Below, in pieces: positions 19,447-28,445 of a stretch of DNA of 64,000 nt. Numbering within the stretch: the stretch's first letter is position 1; each line of letters starts with the position of its first letter. The stretch spans positions 460,131 through 524,130 of the forward strand of contig NZ_HE997643.1 of assembly GCF_000312485.1 (NCBI RefSeq), given 5' to 3'. The notes beneath the pieces were generated by a model, which searched no databases, was not told where the DNA came from, and worked only from the letters and a program-made list of their open reading frames with translations. Source of the DNA: Yersinia massiliensis CCUG 53443. Its GTDB lineage: Bacteria > Pseudomonadota > Gammaproteobacteria > Enterobacterales > Enterobacteriaceae. Position numbers and translations under genes: made by a program.

Positions 19447-21675
19447 TTGCCCCTTATTTTTCTACCGCAATTGCCAGATATAAGTAGCATGCATCTGTTG
19501 CTGGGATTGGTGTTGCTGTTAGGGATAAGCCGAAATAAGTATTGCCGATGTTTGGCCGTCGTCGTGATCTGCTTTGTGTGGGGAAGTTGGCACGGAAATA
19601 AGATGTTGGCGCAAATTGAAGCATTAACACAAGGTGAACAGCAGATAATCGCGACGATAAAAAGCCCACGTCTGGCTTGGGCCGAAGAGAGGAAAGTCCT
19701 ACTGGCGATTCAGGAAGTCAATGGGCAACGAATATTTCCCCCTATTGCGGTATCGGTACATTGGCCAGCAGCACTGAGGCCTTACTGTGCAGGGCAGCTA
19801 TGGATGCTGAATATTAGGATGCGGGCTGTTCACAGCATACTCAATGAAGGTGGATTTGATAGCCAACGCAGCGCGATAGCGAATCGTAGTCCATTACAAG
19901 GCAAGGTCATAAAGGCCGAGCTAATTGATGCACGATGCCATCTGCGCCAACAAGCCATTAGTCTCATTGAGCGGCAGCTTATGCCCTATGACCAACGACA
20001 AACGTTGTTGGCGCTCGCTTTCGGCGAGAGGAAGCAACTAGATACATCACTGTGGGCGCTTTTGCGTGATACTGGCACTGCGCATCTGATGGCCATATCA
20101 GGATTGCATATTGCGCTAGCAGCTTTATTTGGCGGCATATTCGCGCGAGGAGTCCAATTCTTATTACCTGTTAGGTGGATAACTCCTTTGTTTCCACTGC
20201 TAATAGGTTGGTTGGTCGCAATGACTTATGTTTGGCTTGCGGGCGCGAACCCACCAGCCGTGAGGGCCGCAATAGCATTAACGTTATGGCTACTGCTGCG
20301 GTTGTTCAGCATCGCGTGTAGTACAGGGCAAGTATGGCTATGGGGACTCGCACTCATTCTATTATGTGACCCACTCGCTGTACTCTCAGACAGTTTTTGG
20401 CTCTCCTGTTTCGCGGTTCTTAGTTTGATATGTTGGTATCACTGGGTGCCTGTCTCCAATCGTTTTCGCGTCGGTTGGAAGAGGGCGATCATTCGAGGTT
20501 TGCATTTGCAAGTTGGCATGATGTTGCTGTTGATGCCATTACAAATCGGCTTGTTTCACGGTGTTAGCTTGTTTTCGATACCCGCAAACCTCTGGGCTGT
20601 ACCTATCGTTTCGTTACTCACCGTGCCTTGTGTGTTATTGGCCCTCGCATTCACACTACTTCCTACCGTAGCAGGCCTATTTTGGCTTCTGGCTGACATA
20701 TCACTTACTGTCGTCCTGATGCCGCTCAGCCAACTGAGCGTAGGTTGGTTACATACGGGGGCAACATCCGTTGCTCTTGGCTATGGTGGCTGGTTAGCGC
20801 TGCTTATTTGGCGTTTTCAGTGGTGGCGCAGTTACCCTATTGGGGTCATGGTGTTATGTGTCAATTTGGCATTATTTAGCCAGCGGCGTGACGAGTATCG
20901 CTGGCGCGTAGATATGCTGGATGTTGGTCATGGTTTGGCGATGGTTATTGAACGCGAGGGGAAAGCGATTATCTACGATACCGGTAATCGTTGGCACTCA
21001 GGAAGTATGGCCTCGGCGGTTATCCTTCCTTATTTGCGATGGCGGGGGATTACTGTTGAGCAGATTATTCTCAGCCATGACCATCAGGACCATACAGGAG
21101 GCTTAGTTGAGCTTCAAGCTGCCTTTCCAAAGGCGAAAGTGCGGGCCCCTTACCCTGTTTCTGTAAACAGCTTGCCCTGTAAACAGGGCGTAAAGTGGCA
21201 GTGGCAGGGGTTAGATTTTGAGGTTTTATGGCCAGCAAAACAGATTATTAATGCACAAAATGATGACTCATGTGTCATTCGCATTAACGACGCTAAGTAC
21301 AGTTTGTTATTAACCGGTGACCTCGAAACGCACGGAGAGCTGAAATTAGTGAAGAATTTTCGTGCTAAATTAGCCTCTACACTATTGCAAGTGCCACATC
21401 ACGGTAGTAATTCGTCTTCAACTGCGCCTTTTTTGCGCACAGTGAAGCCCGAATTGGCATTTGCGTCTGCTGCACGCTATAACCAATGGCACTTACCCAC
21501 AAAAAAAGTCATTAATCGCTATCGAAAAAATAACATTGTTTGGCGTGACACTGCAGTCTCAGGTCAGGTAAGTGTCTATTTTTACGAGGATAATTGGAAA
21601 GTGAAAGGTTATCGTGAACAATTAATGCCACGTTGGTATCACCAGCGGTTTGGTGTTGGGGGTCATAATGAGTAG
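19447..21675 (+). CDS. ycaI: ComEC/Rec2-family DNA-uptake channel protein YcaI
   Basis: Polytopic inner-membrane protein of the ComEC family: N-terminal OB-like region, a competence-domain membrane core (AHLMAISGLHIALAALFGG segment) and a C-terminal metallo-beta-lactamase-like domain with HDHQDH at about residues 544-549. ComEC passes single-stranded DNA inward in competent bacteria; its role in enterobacteria is little known. The coordinates use the first standard start, a TTG at 19447 (742 aa), which lacks a ribosome site. Similarity to E. coli YcaI (754 aa) continues upstream to about 19399-19405 (ITLKIDQVAAAIVVGL before LPLIFLPQLPD), where the only initiator-like codon is ATT 19399, giving 758 aa. 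It lies 38 bases before msbA. Confidence 0.88.
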   Translation: MPLIFLPQLPDISSMHLLLGLVLLLGISRNKYCRCLAVVVICFVWGSWHGNKMLAQIEALTQGEQQIIATIKSPRLAWAEERKVLLAIQEVNGQRIFPPIAVSVHWPAALRPYCAGQLWMLNIRMRAVHSILNEGGFDSQRSAIANRSPLQGKVIKAELIDARCHLRQQAISLIERQLMPYDQRQTLLALAFGERKQLDTSLWALLRDTGTAHLMAISGLHIALAALFGGIFARGVQFLLPVRWITPLFPLLIGWLVAMTYVWLAGANPPAVRAAIALTLWLLLRLFSIACSTGQVWLWGLALILLCDPLAVLSDSFWLSCFAVLSLICWYHWVPVSNRFRVGWKRAIIRGLHLQVGMMLLLMPLQIGLFHGVSLFSIPANLWAVPIVSLLTVPCVLLALAFTLLPTVAGLFWLLADISLTVVLMPLSQLSVGWLHTGATSVALGYGGWLALLIWRFQWWRSYPIGVMVLCVNLALFSQRRDEYRWRVDMLDVGHGLAMVIEREGKAIIYDTGNRWHSGSMASAVILPYLRWRGITVEQIILSHDHQDHTGGLVELQAAFPKAKVRAPYPVSVNSLPCKQGVKWQWQGLDFEVLWPAKQIINAQNDDSCVIRINDAKYSLLLTGDLETHGELKLVKNFRAKLASTLLQVPHHGSNSSSTAPFLRTVKPELAFASAARYNQWHLPTKKVINRYRKNNIVWRDTAVSGQVSVYFYEDNWKVKGYREQLMPRWYHQRFGVGGHNE

Positions 21676-21713
21676 AATAGGCCGCTATTTCTTCTGGTGC
21701 TGGTAATTGCATA

Positions 21714-23459
21714 ATGAATGATAAAGATCTATCCACTTGGCAGACGTTCCGTCGCCTATGGCCAACGATCACTCCTTATAAGACAGGTCTTGTTGTGGCG
21801 GCGATTGCATTAATTCTTAATGCTGCCAGCGACACATTTATGCTGTCGTTGCTAAAACCATTACTAGACGATGGATTTGGGCATGCTGATAGCTCAATTT
21901 TAAAATGGATGCCGCTGGCCGTTATCGGTTTGATGGTGGTGCGTGGACTGACCGGTTTTATCTCTAGCTATTGTATTTCATGGGTGTCGGGCAAAGTGGT
22001 GATGCATATTCGTCGCCGACTGTTTAGCCACATGATGGGCATGCCGGTATCTTTCTTTGATCAGCAATCAACGGGTACGTTGTTATCACGTATTACCTAT
22101 GACTCCGAACAAGTCGCTGCGTCATCTTCTAGTGCACTCGTCACTGTGGTGCGTGAAGGTGCCTCGATCATCGGCCTGTTCATTATGATGTTTTATTACA
22201 GCTGGCAGTTGTCAGTCATTTTAATCGTCATCGCCCCGATTGTTTCAATCTCTATCCGAGTGGTTTCTAAGCGTTTTCGTAATATCAGTAAGAATATGCA
22301 AAGCACCATGGGGGAGGTGACCACCAGTGCTGAGCAAATGCTGAAAGGGCATAAAGAAGTATTGATATTTGGCGGACAAAAAGTTGAAACTGAGCGCTTC
22401 GAAACGGTGAGTAACCGTATGCGGCAGCAAGGTATGAAACTGGTTTCTGCTTCTTCTATTTCTGACCCGATCATACAACTGATAGCCTCTTTTGCTTTAG
22501 CGTTTGTGTTGTATGCGGCAAGTTTCCCAAGTGTCATGGAAACCCTCACCGCAGGGACAATCACCGTTGTGTTCTCAGCAATGATTGCATTGATGCGCCC
22601 TTTAAAGTCCCTTACTAATGTGAATGCTCAGTTCCAACGTGGGATGGCTGCTTGCCAAACGCTCTTCACTATTTTGGATTTAGAGCAGGAAAAAGACGAA
22701 GGCAAGCTGGAGGTTGAAAGAGCAAAAGGTGAAATCGAATTCAATCATGTGACATTTTATTATCCAGGCAAAGATACCCCAGCACTGAATGACATCAATG
22801 TGCACATTGAAGCGGGTAAAACCGTGGCATTGGTTGGGCGCTCTGGTTCGGGCAAATCGACTATCGCCAATTTGCTCACTCGTTTCTATGATGTCAGTGA
22901 AGGCAGTATTTTGTTAGATGGACATGATCTACGCGAATACCGGTTGGGCGCTCTGCGTAATCAAGTGGCGTTGGTATCGCAAAACGTTCATCTGTTCAAT
23001 GACACCGTGGCCAATAATATTGCCTATGCGCGCGATGATCAGTACACCCGCGCTGAAATTGAAGAAGCTGCTCGCATGGCATATGCGATGGACTTTATCA
23101 ATAAGATGGAGAATGGGTTAGATACTGTTATTGGTGAAAATGGTGTGATGCTGTCCGGTGGTCAGCGCCAACGTATCGCTATCGCGCGAGCGCTATTGCG
23201 TGATTGCCCTATTTTGATTTTGGATGAAGCGACCTCAGCGCTGGATACCGAGTCCGAAAGGGCCATTCAAGCCGCTTTGGATGAGTTACAGAAAGATCGT
23301 ACGTCAATAGTGATTGCTCATCGCCTCTCTACTATTGAAAAAGCGGATGAAATCCTAGTCATCGAAGATGGGTGCATTGTCGAACGTGGTGTACATGCTG
23401 AATTGTTGGCGAAACAGGGCGCATATGCTCAACTTAACCGTATACAGTTCGGCCAATGA
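21714..23459 (+). CDS. msbA: Lipid A export ABC transporter MsbA
   Basis: Homodimeric inner-membrane ABC exporter that flips core-lipid A to the periplasmic leaflet; essential in E. coli. It is 581 aa (E. coli 582), a half transporter with six membrane helices (about residues 20-310) and an ATPase domain. Walker [10 protein letters not shown] has Lys381, the signature is [16 protein letters not shown], and Walker B is [12 protein letters not shown]. The start ATG is preceded by a weak site in TAATTGCATA. It overlaps lpxK by four bases (ATGA), so translation of the two is coupled. Confidence 0.98.
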   Translation: MNDKDLSTWQTFRRLWPTITPYKTGLVVAAIALILNAASDTFMLSLLKPLLDDGFGHADSSILKWMPLAVIGLMVVRGLTGFISSYCISWVSGKVVMHIRRRLFSHMMGMPVSFFDQQSTGTLLSRITYDSEQVAASSSSALVTVVREGASIIGLFIMMFYYSWQLSVILIVIAPIVSISIRVVSKRFRNISKNMQSTMGEVTTSAEQMLKGHKEVLIFGGQKVETERFETVSNRMRQQGMKLVSASSISDPIIQLIASFALAFVLYAASFPSVMETLTAGTITVVFSAMIALMRPLKSLTNVNAQFQRGMAACQTLFTILDLEQEKDEGKLEVERAKGEIEFNHVTFYYPGKDTPALNDINVHIEAGKTVALVGRSGSGKSTIANLLTRFYDVSEGSILLDGHDLREYRLGALRNQVALVSQNVHLFNDTVANNIAYARDDQYTRAEIEEAARMAYAMDFINKMENGLDTVIGENGVMLSGGQRQRIAIARALLRDCPILILDEATSALDTESERAIQAALDELQKDRTSIVIAHRLSTIEKADEILVIEDGCIVERGVHAELLAKQGAYAQLNRIQFGQ

Positions 23460-24442
23460 TTGAGCGTATCTGGTCCGGACAGTCTCGGCTATATTTGCTG
23501 CTGTTACCATTTTCTTGGTTATATGGCGCAATAACTTGGTTTATCCGGACCAGCTACCACTTAGGTCTGCGAAAGTCATGGCGCTCGCCAGTGCCAGTTG
23601 TCATTGTTGGCAACCTTACTGCGGGCGGCAATGGTAAAACACCCGTTGTTATCTGGTTGGTTGAGCAACTACAACAACGGGGCTATCGCGTCGGGGTTGT
23701 CTCTCGTGGTTACGGTGGCAAGTCGTCGGTTTACCCGCTACGGCTAACTCATGACACTACAACGGTGCAAGCTGGAGATGAGCCGGTTTTGATTTTTCAG
23801 CGCACGGGGGCACCCGTTGCTGTCTCACCAAAACGTGCTGAGGCTATCAAGGCCTTACTGGCCTCTCATACGCTGGATTTCATTATCACAGACGACGGCT
23901 TACAACATTACGCACTAAAGCGTGATTTTGAGTTGGTGGTCATTGATGGTGTGCGCCGATTTGGCAACGGTTGGTGGCTACCTGCTGGCCCGATGCGTGA
24001 ACGAGCGGCGCGATTGCGTTCAGTCGATGCGGTTATCACCAATGGTGGTGTTGCTGCCGCGGCAGAGATCCCAATGCAACTGGTTGCTCGGGATGCGGTT
24101 AATCTGGTCACTGGTGAGCGTCAGTCTGTATTACAGCTACAGCATGTGGTTGCGATGGCAGGTATTGGCCATCCGCCCCGCTTTTTTGCCACACTCAGTC
24201 TCTTGGGTGTTGAGTCTAAAAATGAATACGCTTTTGCTGACCATCAGGATTATTCATTGGCACAACTTGCGCCACTGACGACAGGCCCGCAAATTTTATT
24301 AATGACTGAAAAAGATGCCGTCAAGTGCCGAGCTTTCGCTCAGCCTAATTGGTGGTATTTGCCAGTCGATGCACAATTACCACCAGATCAGGCGGAGCCG
24401 CTGCTGTCAAAAATTCAGGCTTTAGCCCAACATCCAAAATAG
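23456..24442 (+). CDS. lpxK: Tetraacyldisaccharide 4'-kinase
   Basis: Inner-membrane-anchored kinase that adds the 4'-phosphate to the lipid A precursor disaccharide-1-phosphate (sixth enzyme of the Raetz pathway). It is 328 aa, as in E. coli. There is an N-terminal hydrophobic anchor ([17 protein letters not shown]), then a P-loop variant [13 protein letters not shown] and the [10 protein letters not shown] catalytic segment. It overlaps msbA by four bases, putting synthesis and flipping of lipid A in one operon. In E. coli ycaQ follows; here a convergent dioxygenase-family gene does. Confidence 0.98.
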   Translation: MIERIWSGQSRLYLLLLPFSWLYGAITWFIRTSYHLGLRKSWRSPVPVVIVGNLTAGGNGKTPVVIWLVEQLQQRGYRVGVVSRGYGGKSSVYPLRLTHDTTTVQAGDEPVLIFQRTGAPVAVSPKRAEAIKALLASHTLDFIITDDGLQHYALKRDFELVVIDGVRRFGNGWWLPAGPMRERAARLRSVDAVITNGGVAAAAEIPMQLVARDAVNLVTGERQSVLQLQHVVAMAGIGHPPRFFATLSLLGVESKNEYAFADHQDYSLAQLAPLTTGPQILLMTEKDAVKCRAFAQPNWWYLPVDAQLPPDQAEPLLSKIQALAQHPK

Positions 24443-24545
24443 CCCTACGAAATATATTCATGACGAAATGTATTTATGGCCTATATTTAGGGCAAATATT
24501 TTGGGTAAATACTCAATCGAACCATTCAGTCGCATACATTCAATT

Positions 24546-25967
24546 TCATATACTCAATTGCGTCAGCTTTAAAGCTGCTGCGCATGCAGCAAGCGAACGC
24601 TGTTGAGTTTCTTCATACAATTGTAATTCGTCAATCACTGCCATCCCCAGATCTCGCTGGAAATCATGTTGACTTGAATGCCCAGTGAAATGACTTTGCC
24701 CCTTATCGCCCAAATTAGATTGGAAAATACCCGCTGCACTCACCGGCAAGAAATCCTCATAAACCAAGGGTTCATATTCGATAAATCCGGCATCAATCAA
24801 CTCATCTAATGTGAGTTTTTTCACTGATTCAGCCGGCACATTGACACTTTTTTCCGTGGGAAAGTAGCGGAAGAAAGCGAGTTTTTCGGTGCGCATCGTC
24901 TGATAATCATCAGGAAATTGGCTAAATTGCTCGCTGAGAAAAGCCATATATTGTGCGGCATTTTTTTCATTCGCCGGAACTTGCAATTGATCCTGCGCGG
25001 CTTGCAGCAAGCGGTCATAGAGACTGCGGCCTTTTGCCGTCAGTGCCGCACCGCGTTGTTCAATTTCTCCGAAACGAGCGGTGTGATATCCCTGAATGAT
25101 TTGCCCATCCGTAGAGATAAACGCAATTTTTTCTTCCAATGCTTTAAAGCTGGTTTGCCGTAACAATATTGGGCAACGGCGGGGCGGTGGCCCTTCAATA
25201 ACTGCTTTAGGGGTAATGTTATGCTGAGGCATCGCCAATTGTACTGCATCGATATCCAACGTGCGTGGGGTGAGATGATTGATATGTGGCCCTTTGAATG
25301 CCACCACATCAGCAATGAGCCGGTGCTGGTCATGCAATTGCTGGTAGACCTCGGCACTGACGGTTGCCTGATTATGCCAGCGAAATGTTTCTAGAGATTG
25401 AGTGATAAAATCATCGGCCTCAAGGCTGGTCAGGCCACCAGCAGTTTCAAATTGAATAATGAGCTCAATAGCTCGTGGGGTAAATATTTCTCTAGTTGCC
25501 AAAATATCGGCCGCCCGTTGCCGCAAGACAGGCTGCTCTATCAATTCCAAGCGTAGTAATGATGTAAAAATCCTGAACGGGCAGGCTTGTAATGAGGTTT
25601 CATGCACAGCACGAAAAGCGGTGGAATGAACCGGCACTCCTGCGGGAGCGAGGTCATAATAACCGACAGGGAGCATCCCCATAACGGCAAAAAGGCGGCG
25701 TAACATTGAAAGCTCAGTTGGCGTTCCCACACGAATAGCACCGTGGCGTTCCATGCTTAACCTTTCAATCTCTCCTGTTTGATGTAAATGACGTGCCAAT
25801 GCTGGTTGTTGGTCTAAAGCCTGCTTATTGGTATCGGCAACCAGTTGCAATAACGTGCCATAGAGAGGAACTTCGGCCTGATACATGTCCGACATGGCTC
25901 GAGAGAATCTGGCCCGAATTTCATCGGGATGGACAAATTCAAGGGAGGTAAACGCTGTGTTGCTCAT
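24546..25967 (-). CDS. 2-oxoadipate dioxygenase/decarboxylase family protein (HglS/YdcJ, DUF1338, VOC-like)
   Basis: A 473-aa protein clearly homologous to E. coli YdcJ (447 aa) and the HglS family. Pseudomonas HglS converts 2-oxoadipate to D-2-hydroxyglutarate in lysine catabolism using a His-His-Glu iron site. Candidate ligands are His75 (ERHGAIRVG), His231 (HINHLTPRTLDID) and Glu301 (RFGEIEQRG). Arg79 sits four residues after the first His, the spacing reported for the substrate-contacting Arg. It stands alone, convergent with lpxK, in the place of E. coli ycaQ. No lysine-catabolic neighbours are visible, so the substrate here is open. Confidence 0.85.
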   Translation of the reverse strand: MSNTAFTSLEFVHPDEIRARFSRAMSDMYQAEVPLYGTLLQLVADTNKQALDQQPALARHLHQTGEIERLSMERHGAIRVGTPTELSMLRRLFAVMGMLPVGYYDLAPAGVPVHSTAFRAVHETSLQACPFRIFTSLLRLELIEQPVLRQRAADILATREIFTPRAIELIIQFETAGGLTSLEADDFITQSLETFRWHNQATVSAEVYQQLHDQHRLIADVVAFKGPHINHLTPRTLDIDAVQLAMPQHNITPKAVIEGPPPRRCPILLRQTSFKALEEKIAFISTDGQIIQGYHTARFGEIEQRGAALTAKGRSLYDRLLQAAQDQLQVPANEKNAAQYMAFLSEQFSQFPDDYQTMRTEKLAFFRYFPTEKSVNVPAESVKKLTLDELIDAGFIEYEPLVYEDFLPVSAAGIFQSNLGDKGQSHFTGHSSQHDFQRDLGMAVIDELQLYEETQQRSLAACAAALKLTQLSI

Positions 25968-26469
25968 CTTCAGATCGCTCCTTTTTTACCCATCGGGGGC
26001 GTCAATTGCCCTATTATGCTACTTATTACATATTCTCTATTCATTTATTATTTTAGATTGATATCGAAATATTGACGGTTAAGTAGCGGAGAATATTGGT
26101 TTTTTATGTGTTACATCTCATTTGTGCTGCTATTTAATGAGGATGGGCGGATAAAATAGTTGCTCAACAGGTGGTTTTGTGAGTAAATAGCCGCTGGCCT
26201 GTGGTTTAGCCCTATTTATGTATAAGAGTGTACGAGAGTAAAGTAGAGCAGTTCCTCCCAAGACGCTATCTTCTGATGCGGATTCAAAGACGAACCTTCC
26301 AGTATCTCCAGTAGTAACTCCCATAAGTAATGATTTTGATGCAGATCCACTTTTCGCATTAGCGTCGAAAGCATTGTGGTCGATTTATTCGTTCTCTGTA
26401 TTTGAACGTATTTTTGTATTTGAAAGTAAAGGTAAACAGCCCGCGAGTGTCGGCTGTCGCAAAATTATA

Positions 26470-26495
26470 AAAACCGCGTTAATGCGGTTTTATTC
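26470..26495. terminator. Orphan terminator-like hairpin upstream of csp
   Basis: AAAACCGC-GTTAAT-GCGGTTTT, an 8-bp perfect stem. The tail is TATTC on the plus strand and TATAATTTT on the minus strand, so it could work in either direction. No gene that needs it was identified. Confidence 0.6.
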
Positions 26496-26546
26496 ATAAA
26501 ATCAAGCTCATAGAGGTTTAATCAGAAAACTTTAGGATGGGCAACT

Positions 26547-26584
26547 GCATCTAAACAATAAATAAAAATGAGTTGTTAGGATGC
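26547..26584 (+). promoter_or_regulatory. Leader hairpin next to the csp ribosome site
   Basis: GCATC-TAA-(A)-CAA (26547-26558) pairs with TTG-TTA-(G)-GATGC (26573-26584): 11 pairs with one bulged base on each side. TGGGCA (26538) and TGCCCA (26582) offer an alternative outer pairing. The stem ends eight bases before the AGGA ribosome site. Placement is like structured 5' leaders of cold-shock mRNAs; function is inferred. Confidence 0.45.
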
Positions 26585-26604
26585 CCAGTAAAAGGAAATT
26601 AATT

Positions 26605-26814
26605 ATGACGTTAAAAATGGGTCGCGTGAAATGGTTCAACCAGTCCGAAGGCTACGGTTTCATTTCACCACACGACGGTAGTTTGGATGTGTATGTCAGC
26701 AAGACAGCCATTGCCAACACCAAAAATAAATCACTGACTGAAGGGCAGAATGTTGAATTCTCTACTTATCGTAGTATTCACGGGCCGTCAGCAGCAGATG
26801 TGATCGCTTTCTAA
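26605..26814 (+). CDS. Divergent CspA-family cold-shock protein
   Basis: A single cold-shock domain of 69 aa that should bind single-stranded RNA or DNA. The N-terminus MGRVKWFNQSEGYGFISP is typical and the RNP1 motif GYGFI (residues 16-20) is intact. RNP2 is altered: the usual VFVHF reads VYVSK (residues 29-33), losing the conserved His and Phe. The C-terminus HGPSAADVIAF is normal. The start is the ATG at 26605 after AGGA; an upstream ATG at 26581 would extend it by eight residues without homology. It is flanked by a leader hairpin and a perfect-palindrome terminator, so it is monocistronic. This gene is not at this locus in E. coli. Confidence 0.88.
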   Translation: MTLKMGRVKWFNQSEGYGFISPHDGSLDVYVSKTAIANTKNKSLTEGQNVEFSTYRSIHGPSAADVIAF

Positions 26815-26817
26815 GTC

Positions 26818-26848
26818 AATGGCTACCCTAGGGTAGCCATTTCTATTT
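26818..26848 (+). terminator. Rho-independent terminator of csp
   Basis: A perfect 24-bp palindrome, arms AATGGCTACC/GGTAGCCATT, followed by TTCTATTT. Confidence 0.88.
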
Positions 26849-26884
26849 ACGTACTTGACGCCGTAGCGTTATAAGCTGCTCTTG

Positions 26885-26921
26885 GCTAACGAATGACTGA
26901 AAGTCAGTTCATCGCGTTAGC
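26885..26921. repeat. Compound inverted repeat in the csp-ycaR gap
   Basis: GCTAACG (26885-26891) pairs with CGTTAGC (26915-26921); inside, TGACT-GAA-AGTCA (26894-26906) forms a second stem, with flanking AA/TT pairs across a bulged G. No T-tract follows. Confidence 0.55.
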
Positions 26922-27338
26922 TACGATTATTGCGCAGTTAAGATGTTAATGACGTTAAGTATGTTGGCCTCTATTCAACCCATCTTCTGATTGCCGGGCC
27001 GTTTTGCAGGTGCTTCTATTTGTTTTTATGCGGCTTAATTGCTGAAGTTAGCAAACAGCGCAATAATTTTATGGAATACTTTCATTTCTTACTCGACATA
27101 CATAATTGTGTGATATTGGTCACAAAATACTACTCCTCGCTATTCAACATATCAATAACAAAACCATCGCTTTTTGCCTCTAATTAATGGGTGTTTTTAC
27201 TTGAAAGGATAGTATTTAACATAACTGATTGTTATTTATCATTGATATGAGTGACGGTGCCAGCGCAGTTAACCTGAATCAGTGGATATGATATCCTCGA
27301 CCACTTTCCTGCTGGCTAAACTCCAATTTGGAGGATGT

Positions 27339-27521
27339 ATGGACCACCGTTTACTCGAAATCGTTGCCTGTCCTGTCTGCAACGGCAAGTTATATTTCAA
27401 TAAAGAGAATCTTGAACTGGTATGTAAAGCCGACAATTTGGCTTACCCAGTGCGTGATGGCATTCCAGTATTGCTGGAAAACGAGGCTCGTCCACTGTCT
27501 ATTGATGAGAAACATGCATGA
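27339..27521 (+). CDS. ycaR: YcaR, Trm112/UPF0434-like small protein
   Basis: A 60-aa protein nearly identical in pattern to E. coli Yca[19 protein letters not shown], then [19 protein letters not shown]. The single CPVC pair plus the later Cys suggests metal binding as in Trm112-type zinc ribbons, though one expected cysteine is missing. The start is fixed by GGAGG at 27330-27334; an in-frame extension to 27282 is not conserved. The stop overlaps the kdsB start (ATGA), so the two are translationally coupled, as in E. coli. Function is unknown. Confidence 0.93.
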   Translation: MDHRLLEIVACPVCNGKLYFNKENLELVCKADNLAYPVRDGIPVLLENEARPLSIDEKHA

Positions 27522-28273
27522 GTTTCATTGCTATCATTCCCGCCCGTTTTGCTTCAACCCGTTTACCGGGTAAACCGTTAGCGGATATTGCGGGCAAGCC
27601 GATGGTTGTTCATGTCATGGAGCGCGCGCTGGCTTCTGGTGCCTCGCGTGTGATTGTGGCAACGGATCACCCTGAAGTCGTTCAAGCTGTTGAGGCAGCA
27701 GGAGGCGAAGTTTGCCTGACCCGTGCTGATCACCAATCGGGTACAGAGCGTTTAGCCGAAGTCATTGAGCGCTACAAATTTGCTGATGATGACATTATCG
27801 TCAATGTACAGGGTGATGAACCCCTTATTCCACCAGTCATTATTCGCCAAGTTGCTGATAATCTAGCGGCGTGCAGCGCAGGTATGGCAACACTGGCCGT
27901 GCCAATTGAAAGCAGTGAAGAGGCTTTTAACCCGAATGCCGTGAAAGTGGTGATGGATGCTCAGGGCTATGCACTGTATTTCTCCCGAGCGGCGATTCCA
28001 TGGGAAAGAGAGCGCTTCGCTCAATCAAAAGAGACCATTGGTGATTGCTTCTTACGTCATATCGGGATTTATGCCTATCGTGCAGGGTTTATCCGCCGTT
28101 ACGTCAATTGGGCACCAAGTAAACTCGAGCAAATTGAGTTGTTAGAGCAACTTCGCGTGCTCTGGTATGGTGAGAAAATCCATGTGGCGGTGGCCAAAGC
28201 CGTACCGACGGTGGGGGTTGATACCCAAGAGGATTTAGACCGAGTGCGCGCCATTATGTCAGCTCAGTCATGA
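27518..28273 (+). CDS. kdsB: 3-deoxy-manno-octulosonate cytidylyltransferase
   Basis: Activates Kdo as CMP-Kdo for transfer to lipid A by WaaA. It is 251 aa (E. coli 248). The nucleotidyltransferase N-terminus is [16 protein letters not shown]; the metal/nucleotide segment is [29 protein letters not shown] and [17 protein letters not shown] are KdsB-specific. It overlaps ycaR by four bases and ends at a strong terminator. Confidence 0.98.
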   Translation: MSFIAIIPARFASTRLPGKPLADIAGKPMVVHVMERALASGASRVIVATDHPEVVQAVEAAGGEVCLTRADHQSGTERLAEVIERYKFADDDIIVNVQGDEPLIPPVIIRQVADNLAACSAGMATLAVPIESSEEAFNPNAVKVVMDAQGYALYFSRAAIPWERERFAQSKETIGDCFLRHIGIYAYRAGFIRRYVNWAPSKLEQIELLEQLRVLWYGEKIHVAVAKAVPTVGVDTQEDLDRVRAIMSAQS

Positions 28274-28286
28274 TAACCAAATAATT

Positions 28287-28317
28287 AAGCCAGACTCGCT
28301 AGGGTCTGGTTTTTTTA
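28287..28317 (+). terminator. Rho-independent terminator of ycaR-kdsB
   Basis: AAGCCAGAC pairs with GTCTGGTTT around an 8-base loop, followed by a long T run. Confidence 0.92.
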
Positions 28318-28445
28318 TTGAGCTTATTCTGTATTCCGCTGTTTAACTTTATATTGTGGATATTATTTGATCTGCATTCTGGAAATCTCCCGCCTGCCAT
28401 CCCATGATGAAGAATAACTTTCATCAGATTATTGGATAGAACCCT

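Larger units (their letters stand above)
25968..26604. other. Gene-poor gap between hglS-like gene and csp
   Basis: 637 bp with no confident gene. It contains a minus-strand open stretch of about 84 codons ending near 26130 without a recognised start or homologue, a bidirectional terminator-like hairpin at 26470-26491, and a leader hairpin immediately before csp. The terminator implies an unidentified transcript. Confidence 0.55.
26815..27338. other. Gap between csp and ycaR
   Basis: About 520 bp without a convincing gene. Besides the csp terminator it holds a compound hairpin at 26885-26921 (listed) and, near 27285, a GATATGATAT stretch that could serve as the -10 region for ycaR-kdsB. Confidence 0.5.

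Noticed and set aside
19292..19483. 63-codon frame upstream of ycaI as a possible frameshifted ycaI start
   Set aside because: Its residues do not resemble the YcaI N-terminus, whereas the true ycaI frame does upstream of 19447, so no frameshift is needed.
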